The notes: generated from the letters alone by a model not told the origin. DNA of 64,000 bases from Stutzerimonas stutzeri (GCF_015291885.1 NZ_CP036186.1:1629001-1693000), one strand, 5' to 3'. Positions 46,029 to 55,352 are shown, counted from the stretch's first letter. A program made the numbers and translations.

Positions 46029-47768
46029 TCAGCCAGTGGTGCTGAGCGGGAAGAGCAGGTCAATGAAGCGCTCGGCGGTCGGTTGCGGCTGGTGGTTGGC
46101 CAGGCCGACGCGCTCGTTGGCTTCGATGAAGACGTACTCCGGTTGATCCGGGGACGGCACCAGCAGGTCCAGACCGACCACCGGAATGTCCAAGGCGCGG
46201 GCGGCGCGCACGGCTGCATCAATCAAGTCGTGATGCAATTGCGCGGTGACATCTTCCAGCGTGCCGCCGGTATGCAGGTTCGCAGTGCGCCGCACGGCGA
46301 GGCGCTGGCCGTCGGGCAAGACGCTATCGAAGTCGACTCCGGCGTCGCGCAGGCAGCGCTGAGTCTCCTCGTCGAGCGGAATATGGCTTTCTCCGCCGGT
46401 AGCTGCCTGGCGACGACGGCTCTGCTTCTCGATCAGCGAACCGATGCTGGTGCGGCCATCGCCGATGACTTCCGCCGGGCGACGTATTGCGGCGGCGACC
46501 ACCTCGAAACCGATTACCACGATGCGCAGGTCCAAACCGGGGTGATAGCTTTCCAATATCACCCGGCTGTCATACTGCCTGGCGCGCTGGATCGCATCTT
46601 CCATCTCGGCGGCATCGCGCAGGTCCACGGCAACGCCCATGCCCTGTTCGCCGTCCACCGGCTTGACCACAACGCTGCCATGTTCGGCAAGAAATGCGGC
46701 GTTTTCTCCAGGTGCTGCGGCCAGTTGCTGCGCGGGTAGGCTGATGCCTACGTGAGAGAGGGTGCGGTGCGTCAGGCGCTTGTCCTGGCATAGGGTCATG
46801 CTGACGGCCGAGGTTAAATCCGACAGCGACTCGCGGCAGCGCACGCGACGCCCGCCCTGGGTCAGGGTGAACAACCCGGCTTCGGCATCATTGACTTCGA
46901 TTTCGATACCACGGCGTCGTGCTTCGTCGACAATGATCTTGGCGTAGGGGTTGAGTGTCGCCTCAGGGCCCGGGCCAAGGAACAGCGGCTGGTTGAAGCT
47001 GTTCTTGCGCTTGACGGTGAAGGTCTGCAGATCGCGAAAGCCCAGCTTGGCGTAGAGCGCTTTGGCTTGCTGGTTGTCGTGCAGTACCGACAGGTCGAGG
47101 TAAGCCAGGCCGCGGCCCATGTAGTGTTCGATCAGGTGGCGTACCAGCGCTTCACCGACGCCCGGTCGCGGGCAGCTGGGCGAAACCGCCAGGCACCAGA
47201 GGCTCGAGCCGTTCTCCGGGTCGTTGAATGCGCGGTGGTGATCGACGCCCATGACGCTACCAATGATCTGCCCCGAGGTCTCGTCTTCGGCCAGCCAGTA
47301 CACCGGGCCGCCCTGTTCACGTGGGGTGCAGCGCTCCGGATCGACCGGCATCATCCCGCGCGACTGGTACAGGCCGTTGATGGCGTGCCAGTCGGCATCG
47401 CTCTGGGCGCGGCGCACGCAGAAACCGCGGAATCGCTTCTGCGAAGGGCGATAGTCGGTGAACCAGATACGCATGGTATCGGAGGGATCGAGGAAGAGTT
47501 GCTGCGGGGCATAGGACAGCACCTGATGCGGAGCGGCGACATACAGCGCGATGTCGCGCTCGCCAGCCTGCTCGTTGAGCAGTTCGGCGGCGAGCTGTGC
47601 AGGGTCGGAATAGGTGTGGCCGACCAGGATGCGGCCCCAGCCGCAGTGAAGGACCACCGGGCCGCAGGGTTCTTCCTGACCATCCTCGGCGAAGCGTGCC
47701 TGCAGCCTCTGGTAGGTCGGAGCCTGTCCGCGCAACAGACGCTGGCCGTAGGCTTGGGACTTCTGCAT
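46029..47768 (-). CDS. ngg: N-acetylglutaminylglutamine synthetase (GNAT + ATP-grasp)
   Basis: A 579-residue two-domain enzyme. The N-terminal region includes a GNAT acetyltransferase fold (about 115-265, with PRPGVGEALVRHLIEHYMGRG). The C-terminal ATP-grasp ligase (about 290-570) has GSVVVKPVDGEQGMGVAVD and VVGLDLLVPS. It makes N-acetylglutaminylglutamine for the compatible solute NAGGN. The start ATG 47768 has AAGGAACG upstream. It lies 136 bases after asnO on the same strand. Confidence 0.9.
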   Translation of the reverse strand: MQKSQAYGQRLLRGQAPTYQRLQARFAEDGQEEPCGPVVLHCGWGRILVGHTYSDPAQLAAELLNEQAGERDIALYVAAPHQVLSYAPQQLFLDPSDTMRIWFTDYRPSQKRFRGFCVRRAQSDADWHAINGLYQSRGMMPVDPERCTPREQGGPVYWLAEDETSGQIIGSVMGVDHHRAFNDPENGSSLWCLAVSPSCPRPGVGEALVRHLIEHYMGRGLAYLDLSVLHDNQQAKALYAKLGFRDLQTFTVKRKNSFNQPLFLGPGPEATLNPYAKIIVDEARRRGIEIEVNDAEAGLFTLTQGGRRVRCRESLSDLTSAVSMTLCQDKRLTHRTLSHVGISLPAQQLAAAPGENAAFLAEHGSVVVKPVDGEQGMGVAVDLRDAAEMEDAIQRARQYDSRVILESYHPGLDLRIVVIGFEVVAAAIRRPAEVIGDGRTSIGSLIEKQSRRRQAATGGESHIPLDEETQRCLRDAGVDFDSVLPDGQRLAVRRTANLHTGGTLEDVTAQLHHDLIDAAVRAARALDIPVVGLDLLVPSPDQPEYVFIEANERVGLANHQPQPTAERFIDLLFPLSTTG

Positions 47769-47904
47769 GGTGCGTTCCTTGATACTAAGTCACGAACCGG
47801 CACGCGGCGGGGCGATGTGCTCGCCCCCGTGGTGCGTGGCAACCGCAGCCGTTCGTGAGCGGGTTATCGGGGCCGTCGTGGCCTGGCGCCTGCATCGGCC
47901 ACCG

Positions 47905-49677
47905 TCAAAGGCCTTGTTCGCTCAACCATAGGTTGACCGCTGCCAGCTGCCAGAGTTTTGAACCGCGCAGCGGCGTGAGCTGGCCATCCGGATCGGCGAG
48001 CAGTTTCTCCAGTGCCTGCGGCTTATAGAGGCCGCGTTCCTGACTGGGGTCGAGCAGCATCTCGCGAACCCAGTTCAGCGTCGCACCCTGCAAATGCTTG
48101 AGGCCCGGCACCGGGAAATAGCCCTTCGGCCGGTCGATCACCTCGGCGGGGATCACCTGGCGTGCGGCTTCCTTGAGCACGTACTTGCCGCCGTCGGGCA
48201 GCTTGAACTTCGCCGGAATCCGCGCCGACAGCTCGGCCACGCGGTAGTCGAGGAACGGCGTGCGCGCCTCCAGGCCCCAGGCCATGGTCATGTTGTCGAC
48301 GCGTTTGACCGGATCATCGACCAGCATCACCGTGCTGTCGATGCGCAGGGCCTTGTCCACCGCCGCATCGGCGCCGGGCCGGGCGAAGTGCTGGCGCACG
48401 AAGTCGCCCGAGAAGTCGCCCTGGACCCACTGCTGCTGCACGGTCTCGGCATATTCCTCGTACGTGCGATCGCGGAACGCGGCGAGGTAGGCCGCCACCG
48501 GGTCTTCGGCGCCGTCCACCAGCGGATACCAGTGGTAGCCGGCGAACAGTTCGTCGGCGCCCTGGCCGCTCTGCACCACCTTGCAGTGCTTGGCCACTTC
48601 CCGCGAGAGCAGGTAGAAGGCGATGCAGTCATGGCTGACCATCGGCTCGCTCATCGCCTGGAAGGCGGCGGGCAGCTGTTCGAGGATTTCCTTTTCCTGA
48701 ATACGCAGCTGGTGATGACGCGTGTTGTAGTGCTTGGCGATCAGGTCCGAGTACTTGAACTCGTCGCCGCGCTCGCCGCCGGCGTCTTCGAAGCCGATGG
48801 AGAAGGTCAGCAGGTTGTCCGCCACACCGGCTTCGCGCAGCAGGCCGACCAGCAGGCTGGAGTCGACACCACCGGAGAGCAGCACGCCGACATCCACCGC
48901 GGCGCGCTGACGAATCGCCACTGCCTCGCGCATGGTATCCAGCGTGCGCTGCTTCCAGTCTTCGAAGCTGTAATTGCGTTCCTCTTCACGGGCGCCGAAT
49001 TGCAGTTCCCACCAGCGCTGGGTGGTGGTCGCACCATTGGCGTCGACGCGCATCCAGCTGGCCGGCGGCAGCTTCTCGATCCCGGCGATCAGCGTGTCCG
49101 GCGCCGGAACCACGGCGTGGAAGCTCATGTAGTGATTCAGCGCCACCGGATTCAGTACACCGGCGATATCGCCACCCTTGAGCAGCGCCGGCAGCGACGA
49201 GGCGAAGCGCAGGCGCTGGCCGGTACGCGACAGATACAGCGGCTTGACGCCGAGACGGTCGCGGGCGATGAACAGCTGCTGCGTATCGCGCTCCCAGATG
49301 GCAAAGGCGAACATGCCGTTCAGTCTCGGCAGCAGCGCTTCGCCCCAGGCATGGAAGCCCTTGAGCAGAACTTCGGTATCGCCTTCGGAGAAGAAGCGAT
49401 AACCCAGGCCTTCCAGCTCTGCGCGCAATTCCGGGTAGTTGTAGATGGCGCCATTGAAGACCATCGACAGGCCGAGGGCCGAGTCGATCATCGGCTGGCC
49501 GGAGGCCTCGCACAGATCCATGATCTTCAGACGTCGATGACCCAGGGCAAGTGGGCCCTGACTATGAAAACCGCACGCGTCGGGGCCGCGCGCAGTCAAA
49601 TGTTGGGTGATGCGTTCAACCGCAGCCAGATCGGCCGGGCGGTTATCGAAACGAAGTTCTCCAGCTATGCCACACAT
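47905..49677 (-). CDS. asnO: NAGGN-specific asparagine synthetase-like amidotransferase
   Basis: A 590-residue glutamine-dependent amidotransferase of the AsnB type that amidates N-acetylglutaminylglutamine. The N-terminal Cys2 nucleophile follows directly after Met (MCGIAGELRF), with the Ntn glutaminase domain at about 2-215. The synthetase domain (about 240-580) carries the PP-loop LSGGVDSSLLVGLL and SGQGADELFAGYHWYP. It is the first gene of asnO-ngg-peptidase. Its upstream region is shared with the divergent MarR gene. Confidence 0.9.
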   Translation of the reverse strand: MCGIAGELRFDNRPADLAAVERITQHLTARGPDACGFHSQGPLALGHRRLKIMDLCEASGQPMIDSALGLSMVFNGAIYNYPELRAELEGLGYRFFSEGDTEVLLKGFHAWGEALLPRLNGMFAFAIWERDTQQLFIARDRLGVKPLYLSRTGQRLRFASSLPALLKGGDIAGVLNPVALNHYMSFHAVVPAPDTLIAGIEKLPPASWMRVDANGATTTQRWWELQFGAREEERNYSFEDWKQRTLDTMREAVAIRQRAAVDVGVLLSGGVDSSLLVGLLREAGVADNLLTFSIGFEDAGGERGDEFKYSDLIAKHYNTRHHQLRIQEKEILEQLPAAFQAMSEPMVSHDCIAFYLLSREVAKHCKVVQSGQGADELFAGYHWYPLVDGAEDPVAAYLAAFRDRTYEEYAETVQQQWVQGDFSGDFVRQHFARPGADAAVDKALRIDSTVMLVDDPVKRVDNMTMAWGLEARTPFLDYRVAELSARIPAKFKLPDGGKYVLKEAARQVIPAEVIDRPKGYFPVPGLKHLQGATLNWVREMLLDPSQERGLYKPQALEKLLADPDGQLTPLRGSKLWQLAAVNLWLSEQGL

Positions 49678-49813
49678 AAGATCCTTACCGGTTTTGCCGT
49701 TGGGGAGTGTGACTGGCCCGTCACCCGCGAAGTTCAGCCTTTCGGATCAGCGCAGCGGCGCCGATGCGGCCGGGAACAGGTCAGTCAGCTTTTTACACCA
49801 AAACAAAAAAATG

Positions 49814-49827
49814 CTTTGATGTCAAAG
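49814..49827. promoter_or_regulatory. Candidate MarR operator
   Basis: Perfect inverted repeat CTTTGATGTCAAAG (6-base arms, two-base centre), 19 bases before the MarR start codon and 137 bases before the asnO start. It overlaps a possible -10 hexamer (TTTGAT, 17 bases after TTTACA at 49792). MarR operators are typically such short palindromes. Confidence 0.5.
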
Positions 49828-49846
49828 TTAGTTGTAGCAAGAAATA

Positions 49847-50326
49847 ATGAATATGGCGGAAGAAACAGTTTCAAACGAAATCAATAGTGTCGAACTAGAA
49901 GCCTTCGAAATGCCGCTGTTTCAGGCCATGCGCCGGTTGCAGCAAGACGCCGAAGTGCATGCCAAACGGCTGGCGCGTTACGGCGGGCTGAGCCCTGTGC
50001 AGCTGATGATCCTGCAGGTGCTGGCTAGCGAAGGGCAGTTGACCGCAAGTGACCTGAGTCGGCGCGTCAGCCTTACCGCAGCCACGCTTTCCGGTCAGAT
50101 CGACCGGCTGGAGGAGCGCGGCCTGTTGCAGCGTCAGCGCGACGATCAGGACCGTCGCCGCCAGTGGCTGCTGCTCAGCGATAACGGCCGCGCCTTGTTG
50201 CAACAGGCGCCTGCGCTGTTGTCTCCGGAGTTCCGCGCACGTTTCGCCGCCTTGCCACAATGGGAGCGCCACGCGCTGACCGCCGCGCTGCTGCGTGCCG
50301 CCGAGCTGTGCGGCGACATGGAGTGA
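49847..50326 (+). CDS. MarR-family transcriptional regulator
   Basis: A 159-residue winged-helix regulator. SPVQLMILQVLASEGQLTASDLSRRVSLTAATLSGQID (about 48-85) is the HTH, and QRQRDDQDRRRQWLLLSDNG (about 96-115) is the wing of MarR proteins. It is divergent from asnO with a candidate operator between them, so it probably controls its own gene and perhaps the NAGGN operon. The effector is unknown. Its stop lies seven bases from the end of the convergent subtilase gene. Confidence 0.9.
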   Translation: MNMAEETVSNEINSVELEAFEMPLFQAMRRLQQDAEVHAKRLARYGGLSPVQLMILQVLASEGQLTASDLSRRVSLTAATLSGQIDRLEERGLLQRQRDDQDRRRQWLLLSDNGRALLQQAPALLSPEFRARFAALPQWERHALTAALLRAAELCGDME

Positions 50327-50332
50327 GCGCCG

Positions 50333-52123
50333 CTAGCGCGAGTTCTTAAGGCTTTCCACGGTCAGCTCCAGCGCCTTGCGCATGTCCAGCCGTGCCGAGC
50401 GACCGACATCGCGATCATCCAGCCGATAGCCGCGTTCCGACGGCAGAATCGGCGCGGTAAGGTCATCCGCCTCGGCGGGTTCGAAATCCGAGTCGCGGCC
50501 GATGGTCATGGCGCTGCGGCGTAGCAGTTCACGCACCTGATCCGGCTCTAGCTCGGGATTGACCGACAGCATCGCGCCCACCGCGCCGGCAACCAGCGGC
50601 GTGGCATAGGAAGTGCCGCAGTGCACGTCGCCGCGCTTGTCGGGTTCGAGCGTGGCGGCGCGGGTGCAGGCGGCTGCGGTGATGTCCACACGCATATCGA
50701 CGTTGGACGACTTGCGCTTGCGCACGTAGTCGGGGTGCTCCACCGAGACCTTTTTCCTGTCGTCGCGCTCATGGCCACCGACCACCAGCAGCTGCTCGGT
50801 GATGAACGAGGAGGGCAGTCGATAGTCGTCGAGCCCGGAGTGGGCCGAACCATTGCCCGCCGAGTTGATGACCAGCACGTCAGGATGCTCGCGGCGCAGC
50901 CAGAGGAAGAACTCCTCCAGAAGCTCTTCGTAGCCGCTCATGGCAATCCCGGAGCGCAGCAGCGAGTCCACCGGTTCGCCATCCACATCTACCGTGCCGA
51001 TGCGGTGAATGCCCCAGCTCCAGTTGAGGATACGCGCGCCGTCTTCGACCAAATTTACCGAGGCCGCGACGTTGGCCGTGATGCCGGCGTCCGAGTTGCG
51101 CTCGACGATCACCTCGAAGCCCGGCCCGGTGCCGTCCAGCGCGCTGAGAAAGCCCTGGTCACGGGCATCGCTGGCGTGGGCGGCGAGAATGCCGGCGACG
51201 CTGCTGCCGTGATTGTCCGGCCGATCTGCATCGCGGGCGTAGAGACAGGTGCGCTGCTGTTGCGGGTCACAGGGTTCGAGGTACTCGGCGAAATGCGGTG
51301 CATCGAAATCCACCGCGCGCTCGATGATTCCGATACGCACCGGCTGTTTTTCGCCGGTGCGCTGGCCGGCGGGAATGCGTTCGCGGTAGTAGTCCACTGC
51401 ATCGAGGAAGCGGTTGGCGGCCCACTCGCGGTTCTGCGGGCGCTTCTGATCCGCGGTCTTGCCGGTTTCCTGCCCGTCGTTCTCGGCGGCCGATTCCTCG
51501 ATCACCACGGCATCCACACCCACCTCGCTGCCCAGGCGCAGCACCATGGCATCGCGTTCGGTCAGGTCTTTCACTGGTAGGCGCAGCTGATAGGTGTTCA
51601 GCGGCGGTATGGCGCCGACCACCTTGGCGCCGTACTTCTCGGCGAGCTGCCGCGCCTTGTCCAGGCCTTCGTGATCCTCCTCGATGATCAGACTGACCAG
51701 GTCTACGTAGGTGGTCAGGTCATCCATGTTGCGCGCCACTTCATCGGGTTTGGCGGCGAGCACCTGGCTGCGACCAGCCGGGAGCCAGACCGGATTGCTG
51801 CGTTGCCCGTCGCGTTCCAGCCACAGCGGGCCGCTGCGCACCGCGTCCGGCGCTAGGGTCAGGCGCAGCTGCTTGCCGTCGCGTTGGAGCGTGTCGGCAG
51901 CCACTCGCTCGCCGTTGAGGTACAGCTGCACCCCGCCGCTGGGCAGGCCTTTGGCGCTCAGGCACCAGCTCAGCGAATCCTCGGCGAAGAGGTCGCCGCA
52001 GCGCTTGAGCTGGGTGATGCGGATGGGATCTTCTGCAGCTGCCGGAAAGGCGGCGAGGGCGCTCAATAACCCGAGGCCGGGGCCGAGGCCGAGGGTGAAC
52101 AGGGTGGAGGCGCGTTCTGGCAT
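50333..52123 (-). CDS. Subtilase-family (S8) serine peptidase with altered catalytic Asp
   Basis: A 596-residue secreted protein with a signal peptide (ending AFPAAA, about 30). A pre-domain of about 220 residues precedes the S8 domain (about 260-575). His305 is in DNHGSSVAGIL, the oxyanion Asn424 in INSAGNGSAH, and Ser505 in GTSYATPLVAG. Where the catalytic Asp is expected (VxVIDTG), the sequence is IGIIERAVDF, with Glu268. Activity may be lowered or lost, or the Glu may serve. It starts four bases after the egtD stop, so it is probably the third gene of that operon. Confidence 0.88.
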   Translation of the reverse strand: MPERASTLFTLGLGPGLGLLSALAAFPAAAEDPIRITQLKRCGDLFAEDSLSWCLSAKGLPSGGVQLYLNGERVAADTLQRDGKQLRLTLAPDAVRSGPLWLERDGQRSNPVWLPAGRSQVLAAKPDEVARNMDDLTTYVDLVSLIIEEDHEGLDKARQLAEKYGAKVVGAIPPLNTYQLRLPVKDLTERDAMVLRLGSEVGVDAVVIEESAAENDGQETGKTADQKRPQNREWAANRFLDAVDYYRERIPAGQRTGEKQPVRIGIIERAVDFDAPHFAEYLEPCDPQQQRTCLYARDADRPDNHGSSVAGILAAHASDARDQGFLSALDGTGPGFEVIVERNSDAGITANVAASVNLVEDGARILNWSWGIHRIGTVDVDGEPVDSLLRSGIAMSGYEELLEEFFLWLRREHPDVLVINSAGNGSAHSGLDDYRLPSSFITEQLLVVGGHERDDRKKVSVEHPDYVRKRKSSNVDMRVDITAAACTRAATLEPDKRGDVHCGTSYATPLVAGAVGAMLSVNPELEPDQVRELLRRSAMTIGRDSDFEPAEADDLTAPILPSERGYRLDDRDVGRSARLDMRKALELTVESLKNSR

Positions 52124-52126
52124 GGT

Positions 52127-53089
52127 TCAACGTCGCTCGAGGTAGTTGACGCTGAACAGCCCGCGCCGGTCGGTCCACTGACCGCGACAGTCGAAGCCGG
52201 CGGCATCGGCCAGGGCAGCGAAGGATTCCAGCGTGTACTTGTAGGAGTTTTCCGTATGCAGGCTTTCCCCAGCATCGAAGTGGAAGCGCCGGCCTTCGAT
52301 GGTCACGTCCTGCGCATCGGGGCTGATCAGGTGCATCTCGATGCGCGATTCGGCCTCGTTGAAGAAGGCGCGATGGACGAAGCGTGACGGGTCGATGTCG
52401 CTGTCCAGCTCGTTGCGGATGCGCTGCAGCAGGTTGAGGTTGAAGGCGGCTGTGACATGAGCGCGGTCGTTGTAGGCCGCTTCCAGCACCGCACGATCCT
52501 TGACCAGATCAACGCCGATCACCAGGCCGCCGCCGGCCGGCAGCACATCGTGCAAGCGCTGCAGAAAGGCCGCGGCCTCGCCCGGGGTGAAGTTGCCGAT
52601 GCTGGAACCGGGGAAGAACATCAGCGGGTGCTCGCTGGAAAAATCATCCGGCAGGTTCAGCTCGTTGGAAAAGTCGGTACAGGCGGCATGCACCTCCAGC
52701 CACGGGTAGTCCGCCGCCAGCCGCTGGGTGCTGCTGAGCAGGAAGTCCTCGGAGATGTCGATGCCCAGATAGCTGGTCGGGTGCAGTGCTTCCAGCAGCA
52801 GGCGTACCTTGCGACTGGCACCGCTGCCCAGCTCGATCAGGTCGCTGTGAGGGCCGGCGATGTCGAGGATGTCGTTGGCAGCCTCGGCGAGAATCTGCTC
52901 CTCGGTGCGGGTGATGTAGTACTCGGGCTGCTGGCAGATTTGTTCGAACAGCTCGGAACCGCGGCGATCGTAGAAGAACTTCGGTGAGGCCCATTTCGGG
53001 CTCGCAGCGAACCCGGCGAGGGTTTCGTCGCGCAGCGAGGCGTCGTGTGGCTGTTGCAGCTGATCGTGAAAGTGAATTGCCAGCGCCAT
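52127..53089 (-). CDS. egtD: EgtD, L-histidine N-alpha-methyltransferase
   Basis: A 320-residue SAM-dependent enzyme that trimethylates histidine to hercynine, the first step of ergothioneine synthesis. Family positions are visible: PKFFYDRRGSELFEQI (about 35), ELGSGASRKVRLLLEAL (SAM site), FPGSSIGNFTPGEA (Asn), AYNDRAHVTAAFNLN (Tyr), and HTENSYKYTLESF (Glu and Ser that bind the histidine amine in known EgtD). ATG 53089 (MALAIHFHDQ) is two bases after egtB. The long upstream extension of the frame overlaps egtB and is not used. Confidence 0.92.
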   Translation of the reverse strand: MALAIHFHDQLQQPHDASLRDETLAGFAASPKWASPKFFYDRRGSELFEQICQQPEYYITRTEEQILAEAANDILDIAGPHSDLIELGSGASRKVRLLLEALHPTSYLGIDISEDFLLSSTQRLAADYPWLEVHAACTDFSNELNLPDDFSSEHPLMFFPGSSIGNFTPGEAAAFLQRLHDVLPAGGGLVIGVDLVKDRAVLEAAYNDRAHVTAAFNLNLLQRIRNELDSDIDPSRFVHRAFFNEAESRIEMHLISPDAQDVTIEGRRFHFDAGESLHTENSYKYTLESFAALADAAGFDCRGQWTDRRGLFSVNYLERR

Positions 53090-53091
53090 GT

Positions 53092-54387
53092 TCAGAGCCC
53101 TCTGGCCAGGCGCAGCCCGGCGAACTGCCAGCGCATGGCCGGCTGGAAGAAGTTGCGGTAGGTGACCCGTAGGTGGGATTCCGGCGTGGCGCAGCAACCG
53201 CCACGCAAGACCATCTGGCCGGACATGAACTTGCCGTTGTACTCGCCGAGGCTGCCCTCCAGCGGGCGAAAACCCGGATAGGGCAGGTAGGCGCTGGCGG
53301 TCCACTCCCAGACATCGCCGAACAGCTGCCTCGGGCCGTCATGGCCAGGCGGCGCGGCGACCGGTTGCAGGTAGTCGCTTTCAAGGAAATTGCCGCGCAA
53401 TGGCTGGTCGGCGGCGGCGACTTCCCATTCCGCTTCGCTCGGCAGCCGCGCACCGGCCCAGCGTGCGAAGGCATCGGCCTCGTAATAGCTGATGTGACAG
53501 ACCGGTGCCTCCAGATCCAGCGGGCGCAGACCACCAAGGGTCATCTCGTGCCAGCTGGCGTCCTCGCGCAGCCAGTACAGCGGAGCGTTCCAGCCGGCCT
53601 GCTGGATCAGGTCCCAGCCGTCCGACAGCCACAGCTCCGGGCGGGCATAACCGCCGTCAGTGATGAACGACAGGTATTCGCGGTTGCTCACCAATCGTTC
53701 GGCAAGCTGGAAATCCTCGACGAACTGGCGATGTCGCGGGGTTTCGCAATCGAAGGCGAAATCGCTGCCGGCATGCCCGATGTGCTGCACACCGCCGGCG
53801 TATTCATGCCAGCGCGGGCGCTGTTGGCTGCTTGGCTCGGCCTGAGCGAGATCGTCGCGATAGACCGGATGTAGCGGGTTCTGCGCGAGGATGTGCTTGA
53901 TGTCCATCAGCAGCAGCTCCTGGTGCTGCTGCTCGTGCTGCAGGCCCAGGCCGACGCGACGGACGATTTCGCCAGCCTGCTCGCGCGGAGGATTGCTCAG
54001 TAGTTCGCCCATGGCCTGGTCGACGTGCCGGCGGTAGCGATAGATCTCATCCACCCCCGGGCGCGACAGCACACCGCGCCGCGCCCGGGGAAAGGGCAGG
54101 CCATGGGTCTGGTAGTAAGAATTGAATAGGTAGTCGTAGGCCTCGTTCAGGCGCCGGTAACCGGGTAGATAAGGCAACAGCAGAAAAGTCTCGAAGAACC
54201 AGCTGACATGCGCCAGGTGCCATTTCGGCGGGCTGACTTCCGGTGTGCTCTGGATGACGTAATCCTCGACCTGCAGTGGCGTGCAGATCGCCTCGCTGGT
54301 GGCGCGTACCTGTTGGTAGCGCTGCAGCAACAGATCGAGTTCGGCCAATGCCGGATGCGGATGTGGCTGCTCTGCCAGGTTGCCCAT
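53092..54387 (-). CDS. egtB: EgtB, iron-dependent sulfoxide synthase
   Basis: A 431-residue enzyme that joins a thiol to hercynine in ergothioneine synthesis. The N-terminal DinB-like domain gives the iron ligands in WHLAH (about 57-60) and HEQQHQE (151-157, HxxxHxE). The C-terminal formylglycine-generating-enzyme-like domain (about 185-430) has LPSEAEWEVAA, LFGDVWEWTASAY and FQPAMRWQFAGLRLA. Start ATG 54387 (MGNLAEQPHPHP). The open frame extends to 54687 but overlaps the promoter of the divergent gene. It is the first gene of egtB-egtD-subtilase. No egtA, egtC or egtE gene is in the window, so the thiol donor is unknown. Confidence 0.9.
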   Translation of the reverse strand: MGNLAEQPHPHPALAELDLLLQRYQQVRATSEAICTPLQVEDYVIQSTPEVSPPKWHLAHVSWFFETFLLLPYLPGYRRLNEAYDYLFNSYYQTHGLPFPRARRGVLSRPGVDEIYRYRRHVDQAMGELLSNPPREQAGEIVRRVGLGLQHEQQHQELLLMDIKHILAQNPLHPVYRDDLAQAEPSSQQRPRWHEYAGGVQHIGHAGSDFAFDCETPRHRQFVEDFQLAERLVSNREYLSFITDGGYARPELWLSDGWDLIQQAGWNAPLYWLREDASWHEMTLGGLRPLDLEAPVCHISYYEADAFARWAGARLPSEAEWEVAAADQPLRGNFLESDYLQPVAAPPGHDGPRQLFGDVWEWTASAYLPYPGFRPLEGSLGEYNGKFMSGQMVLRGGCCATPESHLRVTYRNFFQPAMRWQFAGLRLARGL

Positions 54388-54536
54388 GGCTGTCCCCCTA
54401 CGGTTTGCCGACCGAAACGGCCTCCCATAGCGACCCGGTGCGCCGGGCAAAAGTTTCTGCCGGCCGGCCCGGCAAAGTTGAAGAAGAACCCGCTGCGCCC
54501 TGGTCACTCTGTATGAGCAAAACAGGGGATCGAGCC

Positions 54537-55352
54537 ATGCGACAGTTGTTAGTTCTGAGTTCCACGGTGCTGTTGGCTGCCTGCGGGCAACACAACACGG
54601 CGTCCTACATCGACGCCGCGGGCGCGCCGAAAAGCGCCGAAACTCGTACCCTCGAGGTCGGTGCCAAGCTGCTGCAGGGCAAAGCACCGCTCAATGCTGT
54701 GAGTGCCTATCTCAACGGGTTTCACTTCTACAACGGCGACATGAACGGCCAGATGGAGGCGCACCATTACGTCACGCGGGTGAATGAAGACGTGATGCAG
54801 GCGCTGATCTACGACGGCAATGGCAGCGATGCCAAGCTCATGGGCGTCGAATACATCATCAGCGCGCGCCTGTTCGCGACACTGCCCGAGGACGAGAAGA
54901 AGCTCTGGCACAGCCACGATTATGAGGTGAAGTCCGGCTCACTGGTCGCCCCCGGCCTGCCGCAGGTAGCGGAAAAGCAGCTGATGGAGCAGGTAGTTAG
55001 CACCTATGGCAAGACGTGGCACACCTGGCATACCGACCGCGACAAGGAGCTGCCCTACGGAATCCCGGCGCTGATGATGGGTTTCACCGCGGACGGCCAG
55101 CTGGATCCGGCACTGGAAAAGGCCCGTGACGACCGCCTCGGGGTGGATACCCAGGCAATCCGTCGCAGCCGCGAGTCGATTCCGCAACCCACGGTCGATC
55201 CGGCGGCGAATGCCTGGGAGAAAGGTGAAGTGATTCAGCTGCAGCGGGTGCGGGGCGCCGGCGAGCACCGCCACGGTCATACCGCTGGCGAGGCCGAGAT
55301 CAACGAATCGGGGCGCGTGCAAAAACAGCGGCAGCGTAGCGACACGCGCTGA
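54537..55352 (+). CDS. Lipoprotein of the OBAP (DUF1264) family
   Basis: A 271-residue lipoprotein. The signal MRQLLVLSSTVLLAACG has lipobox LAAC. The body (FHFYNGDMNGQMEAHHYVT, YDGNGSDAKLMGVEYIIS, then LWHSHDYEVKSG) matches the oil-body-associated protein family, better known from plants. The start is ATG 54537 (AGGGG nine bases upstream), with an alternative ATG at 54513. The last 30-40 residues (GEHRHGHTAGEAEINES) look unlike the family and may be a tail or the product of an old frameshift. It is divergent from egtB, sharing a 149-base promoter region. The function is unknown. Confidence 0.78.
   Translation: MRQLLVLSSTVLLAACGQHNTASYIDAAGAPKSAETRTLEVGAKLLQGKAPLNAVSAYLNGFHFYNGDMNGQMEAHHYVTRVNEDVMQALIYDGNGSDAKLMGVEYIISARLFATLPEDEKKLWHSHDYEVKSGSLVAPGLPQVAEKQLMEQVVSTYGKTWHTWHTDRDKELPYGIPALMMGFTADGQLDPALEKARDDRLGVDTQAIRRSRESIPQPTVDPAANAWEKGEVIQLQRVRGAGEHRHGHTAGEAEINESGRVQKQRQRSDTR

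Noticed and set aside
48094..49887. 597-codon plus-strand frame opposite asnO
   Set aside because: asnO starts with the MCGI motif and has the PP-loop, so the opposite frame is a shadow.
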